DNA of 64,000 nt, taken from the NCBI GenBank assembly GCA_017624835.1, contig JAGAMG010000042.1, forward strand, positions 1-64,000. Direction: 5' to 3'. The notes below the pieces were generated by a model that saw only the letters and a list, made by a program, of their open reading frames with translations, was not told the origin of the DNA and did no database searches. Every line of letters begins with the position of its first letter. Position 1 is the stretch's first letter. Positions 9,572-18,368 of the stretch are shown piece by piece. The DNA is from Lachnospiraceae bacterium. GTDB lineage: Bacteria > Bacillota > Clostridia > Lachnospirales > Lachnospiraceae. A program made the translations under genes and the position numbers.

Positions 9572-9600
9572 ATACAAAATCCTTTCCCCTGACGCTTCTC

Positions 9601-10824
9601 TCAATTTTCTCTGTTATTTTTTTGTACAGCCTCCACTTTGGCATCTATGCTGCCATCCTTTACCCGGATGGTAAGAAGCTGCCCTGCTTCCACCCCTTCA
9701 ATGGAACGAATGTTGCGTCCTGCTTCATCCTCCACATAGGAGAAACCACTGTTTAGCTTCTCCAAAGGTGACAAGCCTTTCATTTTTTCTATATAAATAG
9801 CAAGCTCATGCCTTTTTGCCTGTAGCAAAGCCTGCATCCTGTTTTCCAATCTTTCCTCCAGGGACAGACTCAAATGCTTCTTTTCCCGAATTCTGCTGGC
9901 AGGACTTAAATATTTCAATTGCATCTCATAATGACGCACTTCTTCTCTCTCCTGCAAAATCCTTTGTTGCATCCTACGCTGCAACGCTTCCTGACAGTTC
10001 TGTAATCCTGCCAAAATCTCCCGGATATCCGTTACCGCAAGCTCCGCTGCCGCAGAAGGGGTTGGTGCACGCAAATCAGAAACAAAATCAATAATGGTAG
10101 TATCCGTCTCATGCCCTACTGCAGAAATAATGGGAACCGTACAATCAAACACCGCCTGAGCCACAATGCGCTCATTAAAGGCCCACAAATCCTCGATGGA
10201 ACCTCCACCCCTGCCTACGATTATTACATCCACCCCCATGCCCTCCAAGGCACGAATACCATTCACAATACTGGCAGGTGCTGCATCTCCCTGCACTATG
10301 GCAGGATAAAGAATTATCTGCACATAAGGATTTCTTCGGGAAGCAATCTGGATAATATCCCGTACTGCTGCCCCCGTATCCGCAGTAACCACACCCAATG
10401 TTTTAATATATTTGGGAATGGGCTGTTTATATTCCTGAGAAAACATGCCCAATTCGGCCAATTCCCGCTTTAACTGCTCAAATTTTTCATAGAGAAGTCC
10501 GGCACCGTCCAAAATAATCTGCTTGGCATAGAGCTGATATTTACCATCACGCTCAAACACATCCACAGTGCCTGCTACTACCACCTGCTGCCCTTCTGTC
10601 AAACGAAAAGAAAGACCCGCCCGATTACCTGCAAACATCACACAGCCAACGGTTCCTTTAGGATCCTTCAATGTAAAATAAATATGTCCCGAGGAATGAT
10701 ACTTGCAGTTACTTACTTCGCCCTTTACGAAAAGTCCCTGTAAAAGATAATCCTGTGTAAACATATTCTTGATATATGAATTTAATTGTCCTACTGTATA
10801 TACGTTTTTAATGTCTGTAACCAT
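9601..10824 (-). CDS. xseA: Exodeoxyribonuclease VII large subunit
   Basis: The catalytic subunit of exonuclease VII, 407 residues. It begins with an OB-fold (YTVGQLNSYIKNMF, about 9-100) and continues with the nuclease core containing GRGGGSIEDLWAFN and the SAVGHETDTTIIDFV segment, then a coiled-coil region (about 275-370) that binds XseB. The site before the ATG is poor (AAAGGG only two bases away), so expression may depend on coupling to nusB, which ends 11 bases upstream. Confidence 0.95.
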   Translation of the reverse strand: MVTDIKNVYTVGQLNSYIKNMFTQDYLLQGLFVKGEVSNCKYHSSGHIYFTLKDPKGTVGCVMFAGNRAGLSFRLTEGQQVVVAGTVDVFERDGKYQLYAKQIILDGAGLLYEKFEQLKRELAELGMFSQEYKQPIPKYIKTLGVVTADTGAAVRDIIQIASRRNPYVQIILYPAIVQGDAAPASIVNGIRALEGMGVDVIIVGRGGGSIEDLWAFNERIVAQAVFDCTVPIISAVGHETDTTIIDFVSDLRAPTPSAAAELAVTDIREILAGLQNCQEALQRRMQQRILQEREEVRHYEMQLKYLSPASRIREKKHLSLSLEERLENRMQALLQAKRHELAIYIEKMKGLSPLEKLNSGFSYVEDEAGRNIRSIEGVEAGQLLTIRVKDGSIDAKVEAVQKNNREN

Positions 10825-10835
10825 ACCCTTTCACA

Positions 10836-11246
10836 CTAATCGGACAGCTTTGCAATTTTTGCCAAAATAGCATTTACAAATCCGCCTGAAGTCTCCTGTC
10901 CATACTTCTTAGCAATCTCAACTGCCTCATTTATTGCCACGCTGTTAGGAATCTCCTTGTCAAAAACAATTTCATATACTGCCAGACGCAAAACAGTCAG
11001 CTCCACCTTACCCATACGGGTAGTATCCCAGCCTTCCGTGTTGTCATTAATGTATTTATCAACATCCGGCAATTTTTCCTGAATTTTACCAAAACGATCC
11101 TCTATATAATCAGCATCCTTCTGATAGGTTACCTCTTCATTATCTTCTATAAACAGCTTTGTCTGTTCCGGCATATCCTCCGGGGAATTAAATTCCACAC
11201 GGAATAATAGCTTGAAAACCTGTTCTCTCTGCTCGTGTCTTCCCAT
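10836..11246 (-). CDS. nusB: Transcription antitermination factor NusB
   Basis: The 136-residue all-helical protein opens with GRHEQREQVFKLLF and ends with the conserved IPNSVAINEAVEIAKKYG and FVNAILAK segments. With NusE (S10), NusB binds boxA RNA and supports rRNA antitermination. It lies between the Asp23 gene and xseA, in the standard order. Confidence 0.94.
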   Translation of the reverse strand: MGRHEQREQVFKLLFRVEFNSPEDMPEQTKLFIEDNEEVTYQKDADYIEDRFGKIQEKLPDVDKYINDNTEGWDTTRMGKVELTVLRLAVYEIVFDKEIPNSVAINEAVEIAKKYGQETSGGFVNAILAKIAKLSD

Positions 11247-11264
11247 ATTTTCTGTTGTCCTTTA

Positions 11265-11651
11265 TTATTTATCCTTTTTCATGTTCACGCCTGCAATGCG
11301 GATATTTACATCGGAGCAGGACAAACCGGTCATATTTTCAATGGCACTCTTAACCTTTTCCTGAACCTTCTGACAGGTAGCAGGAATATTGTAACCATAC
11401 TCCATGGTTACAGCCAAATCAACCTTTACATTGTTATTCAATACATCTACTTTTACGCCCTTGGTCAGCTTCTTTACACCAACCTTGCTCATCAGCTCAT
11501 TACTGATATTACCTGCCATTGCACTGACGCCTTCAATTTCCGTAGCCGCCAAAGAAGCAATCATTGCCACCACATCATCGGCAATCTGCACGGTACCAAC
11601 GCTCTCCTCATCCTTTAAAACAACTGCATTTTTATCTATTTCTCTTTCCAT
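11265..11651 (-). CDS. Asp23/Gls24 family envelope stress protein
   Basis: This 128-residue protein has the Asp23 fold signatures GTVQIADDVVAMIASLAATEIEGV and, later, VQEKVKSAIENMTGL plus VNIRIAGV near the C-terminus. In Firmicutes a copy next to nusB is usual. The family is linked to cell-envelope homeostasis, but its biochemical role is unclear. The start is set by AGGAGG seven bases upstream of 11651; the in-frame extension to 11675 would include that ribosome binding site. Confidence 0.9.
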   Translation of the reverse strand: MEREIDKNAVVLKDEESVGTVQIADDVVAMIASLAATEIEGVSAMAGNISNELMSKVGVKKLTKGVKVDVLNNNVKVDLAVTMEYGYNIPATCQKVQEKVKSAIENMTGLSCSDVNIRIAGVNMKKDK

Positions 11652-11708
11652 TAGGTTTCCTCCTGAAAAAATCACATTTTATCTGTTACCCTACAGTATA
11701 CCAAATTC

Positions 11709-12938
11709 CTACTGATTTGTCATCCAAAAAGTCAATGACAATTGTTTATCATTGCTGGCATAAGCCACACGAAAATCCCTATCCTGCAAATAATCAAATA
11801 TTCCCTGATTATCAATCAGTTCTGTTTTTATCTCCAAAAAACAATCCTCGTCCGCACATTTTACAGTAACATCATTGTTGCCGTTTTCATATGCTTTTTC
11901 AAATAAAGCTTCCATCTGCTCCCTATCATAAGTGGCAAACAAAGCTCCCTGCCTCACATAATAATTGGCTGCCTGGTCGGTACATTCCGGAAGGGGTACA
12001 CAATTTTCAAAGGAGTGGGTTGCCAATATCTGTTCCGTGGTAATGCAAAAATAATCATAATTAACTTCCGGTAATTTTTGTTCTTCCAGCTCTGCACTAT
12101 CCATCTGATAGGAAGCATCTCCCCAGGTAGCATCCAGATAATAAAAGCTGCCGTCAACCTTTACCAAATTCCATGCATGTCCTTCTCCCGTATCTACAGT
12201 CCCCTGCACTAAGGTGCAGTCCATACCAAGGCGATTTAACAAATACTGCACCGCCTTGGCATATCCCTGACATACGGAACGCTTATTTACAAAAACCGAA
12301 TAAATATTCTGATTATCCGGTGCATTCAAGTCATAATCCGTATTGCGGATAATGGTTTCATACACATACTTCACTTTATCATATTCCGATGCATCTTCTG
12401 AAATACCCGCCAACACTTTCGAAGCCGCTTCTTCAATTTCCAGCTTACGCTTCTCCACTTCTTCCGGAGACAATTCATAGCTGCCGGAAAAGGATATGGC
12501 TACCAATTTATCGCCTCTGCAAAATTTGGTATAGGTGTAGCCATTTACATAAAAAAGCTCCGGATGATCATTCAGTACACATTGGAAAATCTCATCAATA
12601 CAACCTTCCTCAAGCCCGGCCTCCAGCCCATCATCGGAAAGTCTCACCTCATCCTGCATACCTTCCAATGCCCTAACCATATCCTGATACCAAAGCTTTT
12701 TTTCCTCCGATAAGATATCATAGGCATAACGATACATATCCCCGGGCAAAGAAGTACTTTCTTTAACGGTTTCCGGTGTTTTCTGTTCCTTATTCAGATT
12801 TTCTTCTATGTCCTCCAGCCTAAGCTGCACTGTTTCCGGTACTTCTGATACTAACTCCTCAGCAGTGCAGGCAGTTAATGTAAGCAACATTACCACCCAT
12901 CCACAGCACAGCAATGCCTTTTTCAGCCTAATAACCAT
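11709..12938 (-). CDS. Transglutaminase-like lipoprotein
   Basis: A 409-residue secreted protein with a lipobox (LLTLTAC, lipidated Cys at about residue 24), so it is probably held on the outer face of the membrane. The C-terminal half is a transglutaminase-like (TGc) domain with the full triad context: Cys in SVCQGYAKA, His in GEGHAWN, Asp in DATWGD. Its N-terminal region shares VLNDHPELFYV with the protein at 24667, so the two are paralogs. The start at 12938 follows GGGAG. Substrate unknown; such proteins may act as proteases or crosslinkers on cell-wall proteins. It lies just downstream of prfC. Confidence 0.85.
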   Translation of the reverse strand: MVIRLKKALLCCGWVVMLLTLTACTAEELVSEVPETVQLRLEDIEENLNKEQKTPETVKESTSLPGDMYRYAYDILSEEKKLWYQDMVRALEGMQDEVRLSDDGLEAGLEEGCIDEIFQCVLNDHPELFYVNGYTYTKFCRGDKLVAISFSGSYELSPEEVEKRKLEIEEAASKVLAGISEDASEYDKVKYVYETIIRNTDYDLNAPDNQNIYSVFVNKRSVCQGYAKAVQYLLNRLGMDCTLVQGTVDTGEGHAWNLVKVDGSFYYLDATWGDASYQMDSAELEEQKLPEVNYDYFCITTEQILATHSFENCVPLPECTDQAANYYVRQGALFATYDREQMEALFEKAYENGNNDVTVKCADEDCFLEIKTELIDNQGIFDYLQDRDFRVAYASNDKQLSLTFWMTNQ

Positions 12939-12954
12939 CCGTTGCTCCCTTAGA

Positions 12955-14550
12955 TTAATTTCGTCCAAACTCCGTCAAAACAAGACCTTTATTACGATCT
13001 AATGTCATACCCACACTCCAGGAATTTACAAACAGAAGCAAAGGATTGCCCTTCATATCCTTAACCTTCTTCATATCTGAGGTTCCAACCAGCTTCGCCA
13101 AATCCACTTCCTCTTTATTTTCAATCCAGCGGATATGCTCATAAGGCAGATTTTCCAGACGAATTTCTACATTATATTCATTTTCCAAACGATATTTTAA
13201 AACATCAAACTGCAGTACTCCTACTACACCTACGATTATTTCTTCCAGTCCCGTATTATATTCCTGGAAAATCTGAATGGCACCTTCCTGGGCAATCTGC
13301 TCAATTCCCTTTACAAACTGCTTTCTCTTCATGGTATCCACCTGACGCACTCTGGCAAAATGCTCCGGTGCAAAGGTGGGAATTCCCTCATATTCAAACT
13401 TTTCCTTGGGCATACAAATAGTATCTCCAATGGAAAAAATACCCGGGTCAAAAACACCAATAATATCGCCTGCATAAGCCTCGGACAAAATCTTACGCTC
13501 GTCCGCCATAATCTGCTGGGGCTGGGAAAGTCTCATCACCTTATTGCCCTGTACATGGCGAACTTCCATATTGGCATCAAATTTACCGGAACAGATACGC
13601 ATAAATGCAATACGGTCGCGATGAGCCTTATTCATATTTGCCTGAATCTTAAATACAAAGGCACTGAAATCCTTTTCCGTAGGCTCTACAATACCGATAT
13701 CTGCCTTTCTGGGCAGGGGTGTGGTGGTCATATTCAAGAAATGCTTCAGGAAAATTTCCACACCAAAGTTAGTCAACGCAGACCCAAAGCATACGGGAGT
13801 CAAATCGCCACTTCTTACGGCATCCAAATCAAACTCCGCGCTGGCGCCATCCAAAAGCTCAATTTCCTCCAACAGCTTGTCCGCAGCTGCCTCACCGATG
13901 ATTTCCCGCAAATGAGTCTCATCCTGTACGGGAATCTCTGTCGCAGTACCTTCCTTGGTTCCCTTTTCCGTATCGGAATAAGCAATAACGCATTTTTTCT
14001 CCCTGTCATAAACACCTTTAAATTCCTTACCGGAACCAATTGGCCAGTTTATGGGACAGGTAGCAATGCCAAGCTCCTTCTCTATATCATCCAAAAGCTC
14101 AAAGGTATCGTTTGCATCCCTATCCATCTTATTAATAAAAGTAAAAATAGGAATCTTACGCATTACACAAACCTTAAACAGCTTACGAGTCTGTGCCTCC
14201 ACACCCTTGGATGCATCAATTACCATTACCGCCGAGTCTGCTGCCATCAGGGTACGATAGGTATCCTCTGAGAAATCCTGATGTCCCGGGGTATCCAAAA
14301 TATTAATACAATATCCGTCATATTCAAACTGCAATACGGAAGAGGTAACGGAAATACCTCTCTCCTTCTCAATCTGCATCCAGTCAGAAACGGCATGTCT
14401 TGCAGTTGCTTTTCCTTTTACACTGCCGGCAAGATTAATGGCACCTCCGTAAAGCAGGAATTTCTCCGTCAAGGTGGTTTTACCTGCATCCGGGTGGGAA
14501 ATAATCGCGAATGTGCGGCGGCGGTTGATTTCTTCTGTATAATTACTCAC
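12955..14550 (-). CDS. prfC: Peptide chain release factor 3
   Basis: RF3 is a GTPase that recycles RF1/RF2 from the ribosome. G1 (SHPDAGKTTL), G2 region (RGISVTSS), G3 (DTPGHQDFSEDTYR) and G4 (NKMD) are all present, then the translation-factor domain II and the RF3 C-terminal domain. I place the start at the GTG at 14550 because GGAGG lies eight bases before it. The upstream in-frame ATG at 14565 has no ribosome binding site; the GGAGG is in fact inside its second and third codons. This gives 531 residues, the normal RF3 length. Confidence 0.95.
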   Translation of the reverse strand: MSNYTEEINRRRTFAIISHPDAGKTTLTEKFLLYGGAINLAGSVKGKATARHAVSDWMQIEKERGISVTSSVLQFEYDGYCINILDTPGHQDFSEDTYRTLMAADSAVMVIDASKGVEAQTRKLFKVCVMRKIPIFTFINKMDRDANDTFELLDDIEKELGIATCPINWPIGSGKEFKGVYDREKKCVIAYSDTEKGTKEGTATEIPVQDETHLREIIGEAAADKLLEEIELLDGASAEFDLDAVRSGDLTPVCFGSALTNFGVEIFLKHFLNMTTTPLPRKADIGIVEPTEKDFSAFVFKIQANMNKAHRDRIAFMRICSGKFDANMEVRHVQGNKVMRLSQPQQIMADERKILSEAYAGDIIGVFDPGIFSIGDTICMPKEKFEYEGIPTFAPEHFARVRQVDTMKRKQFVKGIEQIAQEGAIQIFQEYNTGLEEIIVGVVGVLQFDVLKYRLENEYNVEIRLENLPYEHIRWIENKEEVDLAKLVGTSDMKKVKDMKGNPLLLFVNSWSVGMTLDRNKGLVLTEFGRN

Positions 14551-14590
14551 TTGTGGGTCCTCCATATGATTTATTTTTTTTGAATGGGAC

Positions 14591-14800
14591 GCCCAAATGG
14601 GGTTGTGGATAACCGGACGCTTGGGGCAGAAGTATATTCTCATTCGGAGGCGCTCTCGCTCGGATAAAAACGTAGCGGTACTAAGTTCGAAGAGGAATAA
14701 GCTCGCTTATTCCTCTCCTCACTAAGGACCGACGTTTTTATACGCTCCTCATTGAGAACATACTTCTGCTCCAAGCTGGTTTTTCATACGCTATTTGGGC
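14591..14800. repeat. Long palindromic repeat, copy 1 (about 210 bp)
   Basis: The stretch is nearly self-complementary over its full length. Outer arms GCCCAAAT (14591-14598) and ATTTGGGC (14793-14800) enclose CTTGGGGCAGAAGTA and its complement. Next come TAAAAACGT (14664-14672) and ACGTTTTTA (14732-14740), and the centre is a GAGGAATAAGC/GCTTATTCCTC hairpin. It lies upstream of prfC on the minus strand, probably in its 5' leader. No reading frame in it is convincing. Confidence 0.85.
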
Positions 14801-14806
14801 TGTTTA

Positions 14807-14848
14807 TTGATAAAATATACTATCTATATCATGGCTCCACAACCGACC
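14807..14848 (-). promoter_or_regulatory. Candidate prfC promoter
   Basis: On the minus strand TATATT (14819-14814) could be a -10 box, with TTGTGG about 18 bases upstream as a poor -35. Transcription from here would place palindrome copy 1 in a leader of about 255 bases before the prfC GTG. The match is weak and AT-rich DNA gives many such boxes. Confidence 0.3.
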
Positions 14849-14993
14849 ACTCTCCCAAACAAATCAACCGCCGCCTAAAAAATAGTAACATCGCTAGCGA
14901 AAGTTGTTTGAATGTTTCAGTAGACCTGGCTATGGAACATATTTAGTATTTGGGGGGCGATATGCTTACGACCTAAGGGCTTGTCTCAGTCTA

Positions 14994-15172
14994 GGCTTGG
15001 GGGTAGTGGTGGGTCTCAATGAGGGGCGTATAAAAACGTCGGTCCTTAGCTCGAAGAGGGATAAGGTCGTGCATACGGCCTTATTCCTCTTCAAGCTTAG
15101 TACCGCTACGTTTTTATCCGAGCGAAAGCATCCCCGAATGAGACCCACCACTGCCCCCAAGCCGGAGCCTGC
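14994..15172. repeat. Long palindromic repeat, copy 2 (inverted relative to copy 1)
   Basis: It is the same element as copy 1 on the opposite strand. It shares the CGGATAAAAACGTAGCGG and CTAAGGACCGACGTTTTTA blocks and the GAAGAGGAATAAG stem. The distal arms differ from copy 1 (GTGGTGGGTCTCA and its complement in place of AGAAGTATATTCTCA), yet each copy remains self-complementary. It begins about 10 bases past the deoB stop, so it may also end that transcript. Short frames within it (for example minus 14966-15262) are products of the palindrome. Confidence 0.85.
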
Positions 15173-15182
15173 ACCAATACCC

Positions 15183-16340
15183 CTAGGTTGGAAGCATACT
15201 CTCCCCCTCAAACTCCGGCGTAATGTGGAAGTAGTCCAAAACAGTCGCTCCGATGTCCGCAAAGGTGGAGCGGGTTCCCAGATTGCCGGGTTTCACTTTC
15301 TTTCCATACATTAATAAGGGGGTATACTCTCTGGTATGGTCGGTGGTGGCAAGGTAGGCAGGATCGCAGCCATGGTCAGCTGTAATCATGAGAATGTCCT
15401 CTTCTCCCATCTTTGCCATGATTTCCGGTAGTTTTTCGTCAAAGTATGCCAGTGCCTTGGCATAGCCGTCAATGTCACGGCGATGTCCGTAAAGCATATC
15501 GTAATCCACCAGATTAATAAAGCACAAGCCTTCAAAATCCTTGTCAAGGTATTCTAATGTGCGCTTGATTCCTTCTTCATTTCCGGCAGTGTAAACATGC
15601 TCCGTAATGCCCTTTCCAACGAAAATATCCTGAATCTTGCCCACTGCAATAACATCCTTGCCATTTTCCTTTAATTGGTCAAGCATGGTGTTTGCCGGAG
15701 GCATAATGGAAAAGTCATGTCTTCTGGAGGTTCTGGTATAATTTCCGTTCTCTCCGATGAAGGGACGGGCTATAACACGACCTACGCCATGCTCACCCTG
15801 AAGAAGCTCTCTGGCAATCCGACAGTATTCGTAAAGCTGCTCCACAGGTACCACATCCTCATGGGCTGCCACCTGAAAAACACTGTCCGCAGAAGTATAT
15901 ACAATCAGGTCTCCTGTACGAACATGCTCATCTCCATATTCTGCAATGACTTTCGTGCCTGAATAGGGAAGATTGCACAGCACTCCCCTGCCTGTCTTTT
16001 CACAAAAAGCATCCAATACTTCCTTGGGGAATCCCTCCGGGTAGGTAGGTAAGGGCTTGGGGGACTGAATTCCTGCAATTTCCCAATGACCAATGGTAGT
16101 ATCCTTTCCCTTGGAGCTTTCCGTCATTCTGGCATAGGCTCCCACAGGCTCCGTTCCTTTTTCTCCTACCGTTACGCCGTCAATGTGAAACAAACCAAGG
16201 CGTTGCATATTAGGCATATGAAAAAACGAGCTGGTGGACACGCTCCTTAGGGTATTGACATTTACATCACCATAAGAAGCTGCATCCTCCATCTCTCCAA
16301 TACCAAAGCTATCTAATACAATCAAAAATACTCTTTTCAT
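15183..16340 (-). CDS. deoB: Phosphopentomutase
   Basis: DeoB interconverts ribose or deoxyribose 1-phosphate and 5-phosphate in nucleoside breakdown. The 385-residue protein has the alkaline-phosphatase-superfamily motifs: DSFGIGEMEDA with the first metal Asp, KGKDTTIGHWEI with the phosphothreonine region, YTSADSVFQVAAHE, TADHGCDP and DHTREYTPLL. The start at 16340 has AAGGA eight bases upstream. No other nucleoside-catabolism gene adjoins it; it lies between prfC and the spoIIIA operon. Confidence 0.96.
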   Translation of the reverse strand: MKRVFLIVLDSFGIGEMEDAASYGDVNVNTLRSVSTSSFFHMPNMQRLGLFHIDGVTVGEKGTEPVGAYARMTESSKGKDTTIGHWEIAGIQSPKPLPTYPEGFPKEVLDAFCEKTGRGVLCNLPYSGTKVIAEYGDEHVRTGDLIVYTSADSVFQVAAHEDVVPVEQLYEYCRIARELLQGEHGVGRVIARPFIGENGNYTRTSRRHDFSIMPPANTMLDQLKENGKDVIAVGKIQDIFVGKGITEHVYTAGNEEGIKRTLEYLDKDFEGLCFINLVDYDMLYGHRRDIDGYAKALAYFDEKLPEIMAKMGEEDILMITADHGCDPAYLATTDHTREYTPLLMYGKKVKPGNLGTRSTFADIGATVLDYFHITPEFEGESMLPT

Positions 16341-16407
16341 GTAATATCCTTTCCTTTCGTACATCACTTCAATATATCATATTTTTTATGTATTGTACAC
16401 AATTTTC

Positions 16408-17172
16408 CTATTGAACAACCGTGCTAATTACAATATTTTCTGCTGCAATATCTGTTTTGCGTGTTACAATATCCTCAATCTGTGCTCTCTGCACATCGGA
16501 CAGCTCTGTTGCATTTACCACTACATCCACGCCGTCACCGTTAATACTTACCACCACATCGGAAAATCCCTTTGCTTCCAGCAGAATTTCAGCCGCAGCT
16601 TCCTTTTCTGCATAATCCGTCATTTCTACCATATTATTTACCGCATCCTGCTTCTGGGTATCGGTAAGTCCGCTGCTGTTAATAATCTCCATTAATGTTT
16701 CTTTATTTTTAGCACGGGTCTGCTCCTTCAAAAGCTTTGCATCTGAAAGAATAGTCACTCCATCCGTGGAGGTAAATACCGCTTCTCCGGGAATTTCCCC
16801 TTCCTCCGGGGTAGCCTCTGCCAAAAGCTCTCCATCAGCACTTTCTGCTACCTGCATACCTGTATCTAAATAATTCTCTGCAATCACATCCGCTTCCGCA
16901 TCCAGACTTTCAATTTCTGTAATTCCTGCGGATAACAAATCCTCCTCTGAAAGTTCCAGCATTCCGTCTAATTCTGCCGCTTCTGCGATTTCTTCAGCCG
17001 TATAGTTTTCCGTAATTACTCCTGTAGAATCCACTTCGTTAATCATTTGATCATCCACAGTCAGGTATTCCTCTTCCAGATTGTCCCCCGCAAATTGTAA
17101 GTACCCTGCAATAGCTATCATAATTGCAAGTGCGGTAATCATAAGCTGATTTTTCTTAATTAAGTTTTTCAC
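16408..17172 (-). CDS. spoIIIAH: Stage III sporulation protein AH
   Basis: SpoIIIAH sits in the mother-cell membrane and binds forespore SpoIIQ across the intermembrane space, forming part of the feeding-tube-like channel. It has one N-terminal membrane segment (about 12-27), a long acidic variable linker (about 30-150), and a C-terminal YscJ/FliF-like domain (about 160-254) with ALELEDIV-type helices ending in NIVIST. The start is GTG with GGGAG upstream. It is the last gene of the operon. Confidence 0.93.
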   Translation of the reverse strand: MKNLIKKNQLMITALAIMIAIAGYLQFAGDNLEEEYLTVDDQMINEVDSTGVITENYTAEEIAEAAELDGMLELSEEDLLSAGITEIESLDAEADVIAENYLDTGMQVAESADGELLAEATPEEGEIPGEAVFTSTDGVTILSDAKLLKEQTRAKNKETLMEIINSSGLTDTQKQDAVNNMVEMTDYAEKEAAAEILLEAKGFSDVVVSINGDGVDVVVNATELSDVQRAQIEDIVTRKTDIAAENIVISTVVQ

Positions 17173-17274
17173 AGTGCTCTCCCTTTTCCTATTGCAGTTC
17201 TTCCGTATAGTACCGGAACACTGCTTTCATTTTTTATATTTCATTGTATGTAGTCCCACAAGGATATATACCAG

Positions 17275-17928
17275 TTATTTTTTCTCCATAGGTACCACCT
17301 TTACCTTATGTGCCTCCACATCAAACAGTGCCTGTACGATTTCCGAAATACTTGTGTTTAAAGAACCTTTTCCGGCTCCCTGTGCCACCACCAGAACCCC
17401 TTCTATTTCCGGTAAAATCTTCTTAATTACATAGGGCTCACTATCCGTCCCTTCCGTCCGGTAAATGGTGGTTTCTGTGGTCTCAGTCTGAGTAGTATTC
17501 CGCACACCCCCCTGCGAATCCGTCTCCTGTATATTGGACTGCTTTATGGGAGCATCCTTTTCCACCACCAATTCCTCCGATGATTGCAGGGTTATCATCA
17601 CTGACACCTGTCCCACCCCGTCCACGCCCTCCAGCATTTTCTCCAGACGCTTCTCCAGATAATCAGCATAATCCAGACTTCCATTGCTTCCATCCGATAA
17701 CAGTTCGCTTTCTTCCGATAATTGATTCTTTCCGGTCACTCCTTCCGTTTGTTTTTTCGTCTGTGTGAAAGAAATACTGTCAGAATTACCGGACACTTTT
17801 CCTCCTTCTCCGTCCTTAGTGGGTAACGCTATAATAAACAGCAAAATACCGGTTAAAACCAGAATAATCAGATTATCCCGTTGAAACCATTTATCCAACC
17901 CTTTTTTCTTAAACCATTCCATTCCCAT
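17275..17928 (-). CDS. spoIIIAG: Stage III sporulation protein AG
   Basis: The 217-residue protein has one membrane helix (about 20-37), a low-complexity Ser/Thr/Gln linker, and a C-terminal ring-building domain with VSVMITLQSSEE and VLVVAQGAG. In the family it forms the large SpoIIIAG ring of the mother cell-forespore channel. Its ATG shares one base with the spoIIIAF stop (TAATG) and GGGAGG precedes it, so translation is coupled. Confidence 0.93.
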   Translation of the reverse strand: MGMEWFKKKGLDKWFQRDNLIILVLTGILLFIIALPTKDGEGGKVSGNSDSISFTQTKKQTEGVTGKNQLSEESELLSDGSNGSLDYADYLEKRLEKMLEGVDGVGQVSVMITLQSSEELVVEKDAPIKQSNIQETDSQGGVRNTTQTETTETTIYRTEGTDSEPYVIKKILPEIEGVLVVAQGAGKGSLNTSISEIVQALFDVEAHKVKVVPMEKK

Positions 17929-18359
17929 TATTCTTCCTCCCGGGTAATATGAATTTCTTCTATTCCAATCTGCTCTATCTGGATTTCCCGGGACTGTGCT
18001 TCCCCTTCCATCTCACTTTGTCCCTCTCTTTGCATTTCCGTATCTGCATCCTGTAACTCCTGACGCTTCTGTAATTCTTCCATACTCATCTGTTGCAATC
18101 GCAGCTCCGTACCTGCCGCCGCTTTTGTTGCCTGTTCCATACTTTCGTCTAAGCGTTCTTGAAACTGATTAATACTTTTTTGCAATTCCAAACCACTCCC
18201 CCCAAAAAACAGCTCCGAAACAGGCTGAAAAATCTGAATCAATATCATTACACTGAACAAAAGTCTTAAATATTTCCCATAGGACTCCTTGGGACGAAAG
18301 TGTAAAATTGTCTGTGCACAGATCATAAAAATGCCGATTTCACCGATAAACGACTGCAT
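17928..18359 (-). CDS. spoIIIAF: Stage III sporulation protein AF
   Basis: A 143-residue protein with two N-terminal membrane helices (about 5-20 and 31-47) and a Gln/Glu-rich soluble tail rather than the fully folded domain seen in some homologs. It is a minor, mother-cell component of the SpoIIIA channel. AGGAGGGG lies directly before the ATG. It follows spoIIIAE by nine bases. Confidence 0.88.
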   Translation of the reverse strand: MQSFIGEIGIFMICAQTILHFRPKESYGKYLRLLFSVMILIQIFQPVSELFFGGSGLELQKSINQFQERLDESMEQATKAAAGTELRLQQMSMEELQKRQELQDADTEMQREGQSEMEGEAQSREIQIEQIGIEEIHITREEE

Positions 18360-18368
18360 CTTCCCCTC

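Noticed and set aside
13360..14271. 303-residue plus-strand open frame
   Set aside because: It is antisense to prfC, which has all RF3 motifs. The frame encodes no recognisable domain and reflects codon bias on the other strand.
14551..14643. N-terminal extension of RF3 from an upstream start
   Set aside because: The extension is not conserved and would place the GGAGG ribosome binding site inside the coding sequence.
14966..15262. 98-residue frame on the minus strand between prfC and deoB
   Set aside because: It lies over the palindromic repeat and the end of deoB, has basic low-information composition, and has no ribosome binding site.
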